Of a stretch of 64,000 bases of DNA, positions 33,066 to 40,600 are shown in pieces. The notes under the pieces were generated by a model. The model was given only the letters and a program-made list of their open reading frames with translations. It searched no databases and had not been told where the DNA came from. How positions within the stretch are numbered: position 1 is the first letter of the stretch; each line of letters opens with the position of its first letter. Origin of the DNA: Deltaproteobacteria bacterium (GTDB lineage: Bacteria; UBA10199; GCA-002796325; JACPFF01); the NCBI GenBank assembly GCA_016210045.1, contig JACQUX010000023.1, positions 42,145 through 106,144 on the forward strand. The letters run 5' to 3'. Made by a program: the position numbers and the translations under genes.

Positions 33066-33602
33066 TCATTGTTGAAAGTTCGTGTACGCAAAATTGCGTG
33101 GAAACACTTCCGTCCGTAACGTCAAGTTCCCTTGATTCGGCGCCGCAGCGACGATCGTCACGCCGATGCGGCGCACGTTGGCGATCACGTTCGTGACTGC
33201 GCCGTTCGCATCGAAGTAGCTGAAGGTCAAATTGACCGCGTTCGGCATCACGAGTGTGGCGCCCCGTGTAATGGTGCCGAACGGTGCCCCGGGCGTAAAT
33301 TGGTAGGTTGCGGCCAACGCGTTGTCGTCGATGAAGCTGAATTGTTGGGCCTGAATCCCCGTGATGCGGGCCGTCGTCACCGTAATCATTTCCCGCTGCA
33401 TCTGCATGATTGCATTGCGCGCGTCGTGCATCACGCGCGCGCGTCCGGTCGCGAGGGCATACGAGGCCACCGATTGAAAGAAGACCGGCGAGACCGCCAA
33501 CGCGACGATCGAGAGGATGATCATCGAGAGCAACACCTCCGTGGCAGAAAACCCGCGCCTCCCGATCCGTCCATTTTGCCTTTTGCACTTTGCCTTTTGC
33601 AT
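33066..33602 (-). CDS. PilW-like prepilin
   Basis: A 178-aa pseudopilin. The basic leader MQKAKCKRQNGRIGRRG is followed by 'FSATEVLLSMIILSIVALAV', a canonical prepilin cleavage site with Glu5. The body has 'ARVMHDARNAIMQMQREMIT' and late beta-strand segments, as in PilW/GspJ-type minor pilins. An AAAGGGA SD lies 8 nt before the ATG at 33602. Its first codons come from a short A-rich tandem motif (GCAAAAGGCAAA). The stop overlaps candidate starts of the next gene. Confidence 0.75.
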   Translation of the reverse strand: MQKAKCKRQNGRIGRRGFSATEVLLSMIILSIVALAVSPVFFQSVASYALATGRARVMHDARNAIMQMQREMITVTTARITGIQAQQFSFIDDNALAATYQFTPGAPFGTITRGATLVMPNAVNLTFSYFDANGAVTNVIANVRRIGVTIVAAAPNQGNLTLRTEVFPRNFAYTNFQQ

Positions 33603-33615
33603 TTTGCATTTCCCT

Positions 33616-34071
33616 TTAATACGCCGTCACCATCGTCGTGAGTTGCACCGCTTGATTCGCATTCACGCCCCACGACACGACAATGTTCACCCGTTTGAGT
33701 CCCGAGCCGGGTGAGGCCGTGGAGAGGTCGTTCGGGCTGACTTCGGTGATGGTCGTGGTCCGAGTCAATCCGGCGAACGGCGCGCCGAGATTTTCGACGG
33801 GATAGTTGGCGGCAACGATCGCGTTGTATCCGAGCGCGATCTTATTCGCGATAATTTGGTCGAGCTTTTCTTGGGCGAGGACTGAGGCCTGCACGGTTTG
33901 GTCGGCGTCGAGCGCTTGGCGATTGCTGGAGACAAAAAACGACATCATCCCAGTCAACCCGACCCCGAGGATCACCATCATTAAGATCGTATCGATGAAT
34001 GTAAACCCACCAGCGCGATTTCTGGTGCGGACAGACGACGACGTGGCAAAGACGGTGGATCGGCCTCCCAT
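33616..34071 (-). CDS. PilV-like prepilin, first gene of the minor-pilin operon
   Basis: A 151-aa pseudopilin. A 22-residue leader ends 'RNRAGG', followed by 'FTFIDTILMMVILGVGLTGM'. Position 5 is Asp instead of the usual Glu, a conservative change that can affect methylation or assembly. The body has 'ASVLAQEKLDQIIANKIALG', the PilV/GspI-like helix. The ATG at 34071 is preceded by GGGGGGAG. The operon runs pilV-pilW-pilX1-pilX2-fimT-pilX3 on the minus strand with 13-42 bp gaps or overlaps. Confidence 0.78.
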   Translation of the reverse strand: MGGRSTVFATSSSVRTRNRAGGFTFIDTILMMVILGVGLTGMMSFFVSSNRQALDADQTVQASVLAQEKLDQIIANKIALGYNAIVAANYPVENLGAPFAGLTRTTTITEVSPNDLSTASPGSGLKRVNIVVSWGVNANQAVQLTTMVTAY

Positions 34072-34110
34072 ACCGTGCTCCCCCCCTAGAGAGCAACCGA
34101 TGAGACGGAT

Positions 34111-34116
34111 ATTATA
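34111..34116 (-). promoter_or_regulatory. -10 element of the minor-pilin operon promoter
   Basis: A perfect TATAAT on the minus strand, 39 bp upstream of the first operon start, predicting a leader of about 33 nt with a strong SD. The -35 at 17-bp spacing (TTCCCG) is weak, so an activator may be required. Confidence 0.55.
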
Positions 34117-34169
34117 CGACAAACATGGGCGGGCGGGAAGCGCTTAATTTTTCCTGTTAATACAATAGG

Positions 34170-34556
34170 TTATTGCTGTTGAAAGATCTCACAGCCCTTC
34201 GGCGCCTTGGAGCTGAGAAATTGTTCACATGAGGCCCGACCGATTCCTTTAATACATCGGGACAAGTCTTTGGGTGCCGCATCCAGCGCACTCGCCGGGA
34301 CGGTGCGATAGAACGGGTCGTTCTCGCGGAGCGGTTGCTCGCAGTCGCTGCGGACGATTTTGAGATCCGGTCGACAATCCGCCAACCGGCCGCAGATGGT
34401 ATGGAACAGCTGTTGGGCGTTGTGACGTTGATCGGTGCTGAGTTGTAACGGCGGGGGTTCGGGGGTCTTCGGGGTTTTGGCGCGGCCTTTCGCGATGGCC
34501 GCTATGCTGACGAGGCTCAAACAAACGACCAGACCCCACCGCACGGATCGTTGCAT
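34170..34556 (-). CDS. Small exported Cys-containing protein
   Basis: A 128-aa protein with a signal peptide (MQRSVRWGLVVCLSLVSIAA, cleavage near AIA-KG), then a Pro-rich hinge 'KTPKTPEPPPLQLSTDQRHN' and a compact domain with six Cys in 'TICGRLADC', 'DCEQPL', 'SRCIKGIGRASCEQFL' and 'GCEIF'. Even numbers of Cys in an exported domain suggest disulfides in the periplasm or outside. I recognise no family. It sits just upstream of the pilus operon promoter and divergently from ispH, and its 3' end is 54 bp from the operon -10, so a link with pilus biogenesis is possible but unproven. Confidence 0.65.
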   Translation of the reverse strand: MQRSVRWGLVVCLSLVSIAAIAKGRAKTPKTPEPPPLQLSTDQRHNAQQLFHTICGRLADCRPDLKIVRSDCEQPLRENDPFYRTVPASALDAAPKDLSRCIKGIGRASCEQFLSSKAPKGCEIFQQQ

Positions 34557-34654
34557 GCGCCGCGTATGCCATGGCCGATCGTGCCATGCAACGAGAATCC
34601 TCTACAGAATTTTCGTTTGCGCCACTGTCGAATCGCTGCTACGCACCGCCCCCT

Positions 34655-35641
34655 ATGGAACAAGTCGCCCCATGGTCCGTCGAACGCGTTTTGCTCACCA
34701 AGCCCCGTGGGTTCTGTGCGGGCGTGGAGCGGGCGATCGAAGTCGTCGAAGTCTGCCTGCAACTCTATCCGCCGCCCGTCTACGTGTATCACGAGATCGT
34801 GCATAACACGCATGTGGTGAAGCGGTTGCGGGAGGCCGGCGCGATCTTCGTCGATCGCGTCGCCGATGTCCCGCCAGGCGCAGTGCTGGTCTTTTCGGCG
34901 CATGGCATCTCGCCGGAAGTCCGCGATGCCGCGCAGACCCGCACCTTGATCCCGATCGACGCGACGTGTCCGCTGGTGACGAAAGTCCACCGCGAGGCAA
35001 TCCAATTCGCGAAAGAAGGGTGTACGATCTTGCTCGTCGGCCATGCCGGACATCAAGAAGTGGTCGGCACGATGGGCGAGGCCCCGGAGCGGATTGTGTT
35101 AGTGGAAACGGTCGAAGATGTGGCCCGTGTCGCCGTGGCCGATCCGGACCGAGTCGCCGTCATTACGCAAACCACGCTCTCGATCGAAGACACGATCAAT
35201 ATCATCGACGCGATCAAACAACGCTTTCCCAAAGTAAAGTTCCCGCCGAAGGAAGATATCTGTTACGCCACGACGAATCGGCAACGCGCAGTGAAGGCGC
35301 TTGCCGGCGACATCGATTTGGTCTTGGTCATCGGCTCCGCCAATTCTTCCAACTCGCGCCGTCTCGCCGAAGTCGCGAAGGCGCAAGGCGTAGCGGCCTA
35401 TTTGATCGACGACGTCACAAAGATCGATCCCGCGTGGTTTGCGGGCATCAAGACCGTCGGCATTACGGCCGGGGCATCGGCGCCGGAACACTTGGTCACG
35501 GACGTGGTCGCGTTCTTCCGACAGCGCGGCGTCCAGACGGTGGAAGAGCGTTCCGTGATTCCCGAAGACGTCCGTTTCGGTCTCCCCCCCGAACTCAAAC
35601 GTGAACTCGCCGCCCGCGACGCCACCCGCGCCGTGGGGTGA
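34655..35641 (+). CDS. ispH: 4-hydroxy-3-methylbut-2-enyl diphosphate reductase
   Basis: A 328-aa [4Fe-4S] enzyme that performs the last step of the MEP isoprenoid pathway. The three cluster Cys are in 'LTKPRGFCAGVERAIEVVEV', 'PIDATCPLVTKVHREA' and 'KEDICYATTNRQRAVKALAG'. Other landmarks are 'YHEIVHNTHVVKRLREAGA', 'VLVGHAGHQEVVGTMGEAPE', 'LVIGSANSSNSRRLAEVAKA' and 'VGITAGASAPEHLVTDVVAF'. I use the ATG at 34655, near the usual N-terminus; ATGs at 34571 and 34586 would add up to 28 atypical residues. The last ~117 bp are duplicated at 36908-37026, downstream of an inserted ATPase gene, but this copy of ispH is intact. Confidence 0.95.
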   Translation: MEQVAPWSVERVLLTKPRGFCAGVERAIEVVEVCLQLYPPPVYVYHEIVHNTHVVKRLREAGAIFVDRVADVPPGAVLVFSAHGISPEVRDAAQTRTLIPIDATCPLVTKVHREAIQFAKEGCTILLVGHAGHQEVVGTMGEAPERIVLVETVEDVARVAVADPDRVAVITQTTLSIEDTINIIDAIKQRFPKVKFPPKEDICYATTNRQRAVKALAGDIDLVLVIGSANSSNSRRLAEVAKAQGVAAYLIDDVTKIDPAWFAGIKTVGITAGASAPEHLVTDVVAFFRQRGVQTVEERSVIPEDVRFGLPPELKRELAARDATRAVG

Positions 35642-35643
35642 AT
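35525..35643 (+). repeat. Direct repeat: 3' end of ispH, copy 1
   Basis: 119 bp of the ispH 3' end, including its stop codon, matched at 36908-37026 with three single-base differences, all at synonymous positions of the ispH frame. The two copies bracket the ATPase gene 35643-36821. Confidence 0.9.
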
Positions 35644-36821
35644 TAGTCGTCCCGGCTCAACCACTCTTCCACTGTAGCCCGTGAGATGCACTGCATCGAC
35701 TCGGCCTGGGGAAATGCGGAACGAAACTCTTCCGCCGCCGCGACATGTCGCGGGAGGGCACCGTCCCAACTGACTTGGTAGGGTGAGATCGAGGAGCCAT
35801 CCTGCACGATAAAATCGACTTCGCCACGTTGCCGCCAATAATATACCTGACCATAGCGACGCCGCAGATGTTGAAACACGACCGTCTCCAACGCCTTCCC
35901 GCGATCTGCTCCAGTGCGTGTGATCACGGCCTGTCGCAAGCCAAGATCGATTGGATAGTATTTCTTGTTCCGCACGGCCCGCTGCCGCTCAGAAAACGTA
36001 AAGTACGGGCAGGGGACCAGGATATAGGCCGCCTCGCAGGCATCCAAATACGTGCGAATCGTATCGGCGGTCGTGTCTAATTGGCGGGCCAAGTTGCGCA
36101 GGCTCACTTCCGACCCCGTACTCTCGTAAATCGTCTTCACCAATTGCGTCAGCAAGATCGTCGACCGCGCGGCAACATGGCGACGAACGTCCCGCTCGAG
36201 GATATCCATGAAATACTCGCGCAACAGCGCGGCCGGCTCTTCATAGGTCAGCGCGCGCGGAAATCCTCCGTCTGAGAGATAGGTCTCGAACGAAGCCGCC
36301 GGCCGGGCGCGTCGATATTCGACCCAATCGAAGGGGAACAGTTCGATCGTCGTGTGGCGCCCGGTCAGCGCACTGGCCAGTTCGCCAGAGAGCAGGGCGG
36401 CGTTCGACCCGGTGATGACAAAGCAATGACGAGTCGGTCGTTCGAGCCTCGTATGCAGCCATTTCTGCCAGTCTTGCACGTTTTGGATCTCGTCGAAGAA
36501 GAAGACGCACCGCCGATTCCGGCGATGGGTCGCGGCATACTGCAGAATGCTATCGCAGAGACGGTAATCCAATCGATCACTGAGACGCGGATCTTCGAAA
36601 TTGATGAAGAAGCAGTCATGCGGATCCATCGCCGCCTGCTGCATGATCTGCGCAAGCAGGACCGATTTCCCGCAGCGCCGTACTCCTTGGACCACAAGGG
36701 CCAGATCGGGTTGGATATGGACTGGTTGATCCAAGACATGGCGCGGTATCGTGGCTGCAGGCGATCGTTCCCAATAACTCCACTCCCGCAGCACAACTTT
36801 AATGGCATTTTCGTCAGACAT
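35643..36821 (-). CDS. DUF4143-type ATPase (AAA_14 plus nuclease-like C-terminus), copy 1
   Basis: A 392-aa protein of the prokaryotic 'ATP-binding/DUF4143' group. The N-terminal AAA-like domain has Walker A GVRRCGKS (about residues 47-54) and Walker B 'RCVFFFDEIQNVQDWQKWLH', with a sensor 'CFVITGSNAALLSGELASAL' and Arg in TGRH. The middle is winged-helix-like ('SLRNLARQLDTTADTIRTYL'), and the C-terminus has 'YYWRQRGEVDFIVQDGSSIS', a PD-(D/E)xK-like core with Asp in EVDF. Such proteins are common in mobile or accessory DNA and their function is unknown. A 22-bp palindrome lies 28 bp upstream of the start. The gene sits between two copies of the ispH 3' end, so it was probably acquired. Confidence 0.85.
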   Translation of the reverse strand: MSDENAIKVVLREWSYWERSPAATIPRHVLDQPVHIQPDLALVVQGVRRCGKSVLLAQIMQQAAMDPHDCFFINFEDPRLSDRLDYRLCDSILQYAATHRRNRRCVFFFDEIQNVQDWQKWLHTRLERPTRHCFVITGSNAALLSGELASALTGRHTTIELFPFDWVEYRRARPAASFETYLSDGGFPRALTYEEPAALLREYFMDILERDVRRHVAARSTILLTQLVKTIYESTGSEVSLRNLARQLDTTADTIRTYLDACEAAYILVPCPYFTFSERQRAVRNKKYYPIDLGLRQAVITRTGADRGKALETVVFQHLRRRYGQVYYWRQRGEVDFIVQDGSSISPYQVSWDGALPRHVAAAEEFRSAFPQAESMQCISRATVEEWLSRDD

Positions 36822-36848
36822 ATCAGCAGATTACATAGAATTTACAAT

Positions 36849-36870
36849 AGTGTCGAGTTAATTCGACACT
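36849..36870. promoter_or_regulatory. 22-bp palindrome upstream of ATPase 1
   Basis: AGTGTCGA and TCGACACT arms surround GTTAAT; only one central pair fails to match. It is 28 bp before the ATPase start in an AT-rich patch, the usual place for an operator. Confidence 0.7.
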
Positions 36871-36907
36871 CTCGTGCCGAGGCGGCGTGGCTCGGCAGCA
36901 CGCGTGC

Positions 36908-37026
36908 CGCGGCGTCCAGACGGTGGAAGAACGTTCCGTGATCCCCGAAGACGTCCGTTTCGGTCTCCCCCCCGAACTCAAACGCGAACTCGCCGCCCGC
37001 GACGCCACCCGCGCCGTGGGGTGAAT
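36908..37026 (+). repeat. Direct repeat: 3' end of ispH, copy 2
   Basis: Second copy of 35525-35643 (three synonymous mismatches). It has no ispH 5' part and is not a gene by itself. It marks the distal boundary of the inserted ATPase segment. Confidence 0.9.
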
Positions 37027-37060
37027 GGGCTTCAGGTCATTTCTGCTGCCAGGCACCGAG

Positions 37061-37343
37061 GGCGTGTTTGCAACATCGATGAGGAAGTGCGGGTCCTGGG
37101 GCGCATACCACACAGCAGTAGTCAGTGCTCGTTCCGAGGGCCGGGCGGAGGGGGCAGGGGCCGCCAGGGTACGCTATCGCGGCGCCATCGAGGCGCCGCG
37201 CGCTCACCCTCGCCGTTTTCGGCTTTAGATTTCGCAAGGAGAAAACGGCTGCGAGAGCCCCTAGCGGCCCCTGCCCCCTCCGCCCAGCTCGAGCACGGGC
37301 AGGCCCCCACACATCGAAATCGATTTTGCAAACACGCCCTAAG
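37061..37343. mobile_element. MITE-like element with terminal inverted repeats (family R5)
   Basis: About 283 bp with no gene. The left end GGGCGTGTTTGCAA plus CATCGAT is matched by the inverted right end, whose complement reads GGGCGTGTTTGCAAAATCGA. The interior is a long imperfect palindrome (GGCGGAGGGGGCAGGGGCC against GGCCCCTGCCCCCTCCGCC; GGCGCCATCGAGGCGCC). A longer relative occupies 18111-18692, and matching termini occur at 63871-63905. No clear target duplication is visible, and no transposase of a matching type is in the window. Confidence 0.65.
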
Positions 37344-37380
37344 ATGATCTTACTCTTTATTGGTGGGAGATTTTCATTCT

Positions 37381-37449
37381 GTCTAACGTAGAGCCAAGCG
37401 GCGCGCGCCGGCTTCATGGCGCGCGTCCGAGTTGGGCGCTGGGTTAGAC
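37381..37449 (-). repeat. attC-like integron recombination site 1
   Basis: 69 bp. On the minus strand it reads R'' GTCTAAC, L'' GCCCAAC, a central hairpin rich in GCGCGC, L' TTGGC, and R' GTTAGAC. R'' and R' are perfect complements and fit RYYYAAC and GTTRRRY. L'' has one base more than L', matching the extrahelical base expected of attC. It begins 11 bp after the stop of the decayed gene at 37460 on the same strand, the normal position for a cassette attC. It shares ~45 bp of flanking sequence with site 2. Confidence 0.72.
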
Positions 37450-37459
37450 GGCGGGTTCT

Positions 37460-37829
37460 TCACTCCCCCTTCTCCGCGTACTCGTTCAGCACGGTATCTG
37501 AGAGATGTGTTAAGTGCTTCTGCGCTGCGAGTTCGCGCAGGCTGTCATAGGCAGATACGTGCAGCCTTCAGCGAGAGGGCCTTTCTCTAGGAGGGAGAAC
37601 ACGGGACGCCTTATCTCTTGAAACACTTTTTCGCGTTTCGCACCAGGAGCCACGATGTGAAGCCGAATGTCCATGTTGGGCTGAAGTGCAAGCAAGTCAG
37701 CCATGCGAAGGATGCCGGAGTACACCGATGTGGTGTGCTCGACCTCGAACGCGCGCACAATTGATCTACCTCGAAGCCAAAGAACATCAATCTGCTCGAT
37801 TGTGCGGAGGGTTGTGTCGTCGTATCATC
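37460..37829 (-). pseudogene. 5'-truncated, frameshifted gene of an uncharacterised cassette-type family
   Basis: The minus strand encodes 'RTIEQIDVLWLRGRSIVRAF', 'EVEHTTSVYSGILRMADLLA' and 'LQPNMDIRLHIVAPGAKREK', a conserved C-terminal block I recognise from large uncharacterised proteins, some annotated as restriction-endonuclease-like. The 5' two-thirds are missing: the frame begins directly after the stop of the upstream ATPase gene. Near 37545 the frame must shift by one base to continue as 'YDSLRELAAQKHLTHLSDTV' to a stop at 37460-37462; without the shift it stops at 37510. The attC site 1 follows immediately. It was probably a cassette gene later disrupted by the ATPase insertion. Confidence 0.7.
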
Positions 37830-38978
37830 TCAATACTGATCGCTCCAGAGTTGTTCGAGGAACGTGGCGACCGGCAGGATGTGGATGCCTTGGATCACGC
37901 GGGGGAGTGGCACCATGGCGACTACGATTTTTTTCTTCATGCGAATTTCTTCCGTTAATGCCTGGAGCCCAGTCAGATGGCGCTCAACGATATTCGCAGT
38001 CCCCTTCACCTCAATTGCTACGTCATCGCCGACGAGAAAATCAACTTCGTAGCCAGACGCCGAGCGCCAGAAATGCAACGGACGCCGATCGCGGCGATAC
38101 GCCAGGTAGGCGCGTAATTCTGTGAAGAGGAAGTGCTCCAGCGCATTTCCGAACAACTCCGTCCGAGGACGAATGTGCTGCCGGCCCGCCAAATGGTGAC
38201 TGACCCCGATATCGAAAAAATAAAACTTCGCCGTGGCAATCGCCTTCCGCCGTTTCGTCCGGGTATAGGGCTCCAGCAACGCCCCCACGAGTGTGTCTTG
38301 CAACAGGGAATAATATTCTACTACCGTCCGCGCCGGCACGCCGGCATCGGACGCGATGCTCGAAAAATTCAGTAAGGTGCCATTCGTCAATGCCGCCACC
38401 TGGAGGAATCGAGAAAAGTTTTCGATTTTTCTGACGGCGCCTTCTGCCTGAATCTCCTCTTGCAAATAGGTCCCGATATATGCCGCGAGATCTTCCTCAG
38501 GTTCCGTCGCCGTGTAAATCGGGGGGAGCGCCCCATAATTGAGGAAACGGAGTAGATCGTAATGGGGAATTTCCGCCGACACGAGTGGGAATAAATGCCG
38601 CATGCGCAAACGACCGCCGAGCAGATTCGCCGCGCCACGCTTCAGTTTTCGTGCACTGCTCCCCGTCAGAATGAACCGCCAGCCATATTCGTCAATCATG
38701 TACTGGACTTCATCCAACAGGATCGGCAGTTTCTGGATCTCATCGATCACGATCGGTTGTCGGAGCGTGTGTCTGTACGCCGTCAACTCCTCTCGAATGA
38801 TCTGCGGCCGCTGACTGATTCGCAAGAACACGTCGGCCAACAACAAATTGTACAGCGGCGACTCGGGGAATAAAGCCCGGAGCAGCGAGGTCTTGCCGGT
38901 CTGCCGGGGTCCGAAGAGAAAGAGGCTCTTCGTTCTCGTTTCCTGCCGCAGATCAAGAATTCGTGTAAAATACGCCAT
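37830..38978 (-). CDS. DUF4143-type ATPase, copy 2
   Basis: A 382-aa ATPase of the same broad group as 35643-36821 but only distantly similar to it. Walker A is 'LFGPRQTGKTSLLRALFPES', Walker B is 'RQPIVIDEIQKLPILLDEVQ', and the sensor/Arg region is 'FILTGSSARKLKRGAANLLG'. The C-terminal PD-(D/E)xK-like core is 'SGYEVDFLVGDDVAIEVKGT', with both Asp and the ExK pair retained. The function of the family is unknown. The start at 38978 is the first ATG; a palindrome split by an IS lies 33 bp upstream. The stop abuts a decayed gene whose 5' part is gone. Confidence 0.85.
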   Translation of the reverse strand: MAYFTRILDLRQETRTKSLFLFGPRQTGKTSLLRALFPESPLYNLLLADVFLRISQRPQIIREELTAYRHTLRQPIVIDEIQKLPILLDEVQYMIDEYGWRFILTGSSARKLKRGAANLLGGRLRMRHLFPLVSAEIPHYDLLRFLNYGALPPIYTATEPEEDLAAYIGTYLQEEIQAEGAVRKIENFSRFLQVAALTNGTLLNFSSIASDAGVPARTVVEYYSLLQDTLVGALLEPYTRTKRRKAIATAKFYFFDIGVSHHLAGRQHIRPRTELFGNALEHFLFTELRAYLAYRRDRRPLHFWRSASGYEVDFLVGDDVAIEVKGTANIVERHLTGLQALTEEIRMKKKIVVAMVPLPRVIQGIHILPVATFLEQLWSDQY

Positions 38979-39010
38979 ATTTGGATGATGCCATGATCAA
39001 TCTTAATCGG

Positions 39011-39040
39011 CAACATCATTGCTGATTATCATGATAATCA
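39011..39040. promoter_or_regulatory. Left part of a 42-bp palindrome upstream of ATPase 2
   Basis: The sequence from 39011 starts CAACATCATTGCTGATTA. Joined to 40541-40552 after removal of the IS and one copy of TAATCA, it forms a perfect 42-bp palindrome centred on CATG. A 20-bp palindrome remains intact at 39022-39041, partly using the first base of the IS. It is placed 33 bp before the ATPase start, like the palindrome at 36849. Confidence 0.75.
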
Positions 39041-40534
39041 GTCGATCCTGAAAAAGTCGTTTATGCCCTTACTGGATCTCGATAATATTCCGGGTTTGGC
39101 ATCGCAAAGAGAAACACCCGACTGACCAACGCTTCAACAATCAGGTGCAAAAAAGTTGCTGGATGCGTCAGCAACTTTGAAAAATTCATTCCCGCAGCAC
39201 TGAGGATCGCGTTGATCATGTCGCCTTCCTGTCCCTTCAATCGATTGCGGTCCATGCGGTGTCCGTGTTTTAAGTGTCCGATGCCGGGCTCAATCGCCGC
39301 CCGCCGCTTCATCCATCGCCACACACTCTTTGCAATGTTGCCGCGCCGCACCCGATCCACATGAATCTGCGTTGATCCCTCATAATCATGCCCGCGATAT
39401 CCACGATCGACAAACACCTCATCCGGTTTGCACGTCATCATGCGTGCCACCTGCTCCATCGTTCCCGCAAGGGTATGCCCATCATATGGATTCCCATGGA
39501 GTGCACGCGCTCCAACGAACCAGCCTCCACGGCTCGTCGCTGCCACACTCACCTTGCATCCAAATTCGTATCGCTTGTGGGCCTTCCCCTTACTGATGCA
39601 TTCCACCTCTGGCGCATGCACGCTGTACGTCTTCCCGCTGTCATCTTTCTTCTGCTCGTGAATCCGACGACTCACTGCAAGCACCTCCGCAAGCTGTTCG
39701 TCTTGATTCGGCAACTTTCGCTCAATGTCGCGAATGACTCGACCCAGATACGTCCGCAATGTCTTCGTACACTTGCGTGCCCGCCGATACTGCTTCGCAT
39801 GGGCATACCGGCTCTGCTGCAACAGCACATGCTTCGACTTTCGCCGATAGCTTTGTCGGAGCTCGATACCACGCGCATCGGACTCCACCACCAGCCGCTC
39901 TCGCGCACGATCGTACAACCGTGCGTCTGTCGGAAATCGCACGTGCTTCTCTTGCACCGTCGTATCCACATTCAATCGCTCAAGCTGGGAGGGCTTGACC
40001 GCCTTCACCTTGAGCCCGGACGCGATCGTCTCGCGCAACAGCTCTTCTGCTCCCGCCTCGCCCATGCGCTTCCGCCATCGCGTCATGCTCGATGGATCGA
40101 TCGGTAACTCATGCTCAAAATACTTCATCCCGCTCAGATGCTGCCAGTACGGATTCTCCACCCATCCTGCCACCACATCCTCGTCGCTCACATCAAACGT
40201 GTACTTCAAATATTGCAACGCCACCATCAGCCGCGTGCTGATCGCTGGCCGACCGTTGTCCTCACTGTACGTTGCTCCAAAAACGTCGTCCAGACGCTCC
40301 CAATCCACGACCTCCGCCAATCGTACCAACGGATGGCGATGGTCAATCATCTGTCGTAACTTGTTCTTGAAGAGGTCTTCCTGCGGTTCGTCTTGCTGAG
40401 ATTTGCTGGGTTTCATGCCTGCTACTTTCGCAAGCTTTTACGCATTTCAACAGCACTTTCTTGCAATTTCTCACATCGAAAATAACCCTGCGTCAACGAT
40501 GAACACTACGTCGGCGAACTTTTTCAGGATCGAC
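39041..40534 (-). mobile_element. IS5-family insertion sequence
   Basis: 1494 bp bounded by perfect 17-bp terminal inverted repeats, GTCGATCCTGAAAAAGT at 39041-39057 and its complement at 40518-40534. A 6-bp direct repeat, TAATCA, flanks it (39035-39040 and 40535-40540) and is the likely target duplication. It contains one complete transposase gene. The inserted site is the right arm of a 42-bp palindrome. Confidence 0.88.
39061..40416 (-). CDS. IS5-family DDE transposase
   Basis: A 451-aa transposase that appears intact. The N-terminal part has 'LVRLAEVVDWERLDDVFGAT' and 'HELPIDPSSMTRWRKRMGEA', typical of the IS5 group. The catalytic triad is readable as Asp in 'ERLNVDTTVQEKHVRFPTDA', Asp in 'DEVFVDRGYRGHDYEGSTQI', and Glu in 'RRAAIEPGIGHLKHGHRMDR' followed by NRLKG. 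It catalyses movement of the surrounding IS. Its 3' end lies within 4 bp of the left terminal repeat. Confidence 0.92.
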   Translation of the reverse strand: MKPSKSQQDEPQEDLFKNKLRQMIDHRHPLVRLAEVVDWERLDDVFGATYSEDNGRPAISTRLMVALQYLKYTFDVSDEDVVAGWVENPYWQHLSGMKYFEHELPIDPSSMTRWRKRMGEAGAEELLRETIASGLKVKAVKPSQLERLNVDTTVQEKHVRFPTDARLYDRARERLVVESDARGIELRQSYRRKSKHVLLQQSRYAHAKQYRRARKCTKTLRTYLGRVIRDIERKLPNQDEQLAEVLAVSRRIHEQKKDDSGKTYSVHAPEVECISKGKAHKRYEFGCKVSVAATSRGGWFVGARALHGNPYDGHTLAGTMEQVARMMTCKPDEVFVDRGYRGHDYEGSTQIHVDRVRRGNIAKSVWRWMKRRAAIEPGIGHLKHGHRMDRNRLKGQEGDMINAILSAAGMNFSKLLTHPATFLHLIVEALVSRVFLFAMPNPEYYRDPVRA

Positions 40535-40600
40535 TAATCAGCAATGATGTTGGGGAAGGTCAATGATCTTAGCTCTTTATTGGTGGGAGATTATTATGCT

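Noticed and set aside
36560..36950. Possible second ispH gene
   Set aside because: Only the last ~117 bp of ispH are present in the second copy; no 5' part or cluster Cys exist there.
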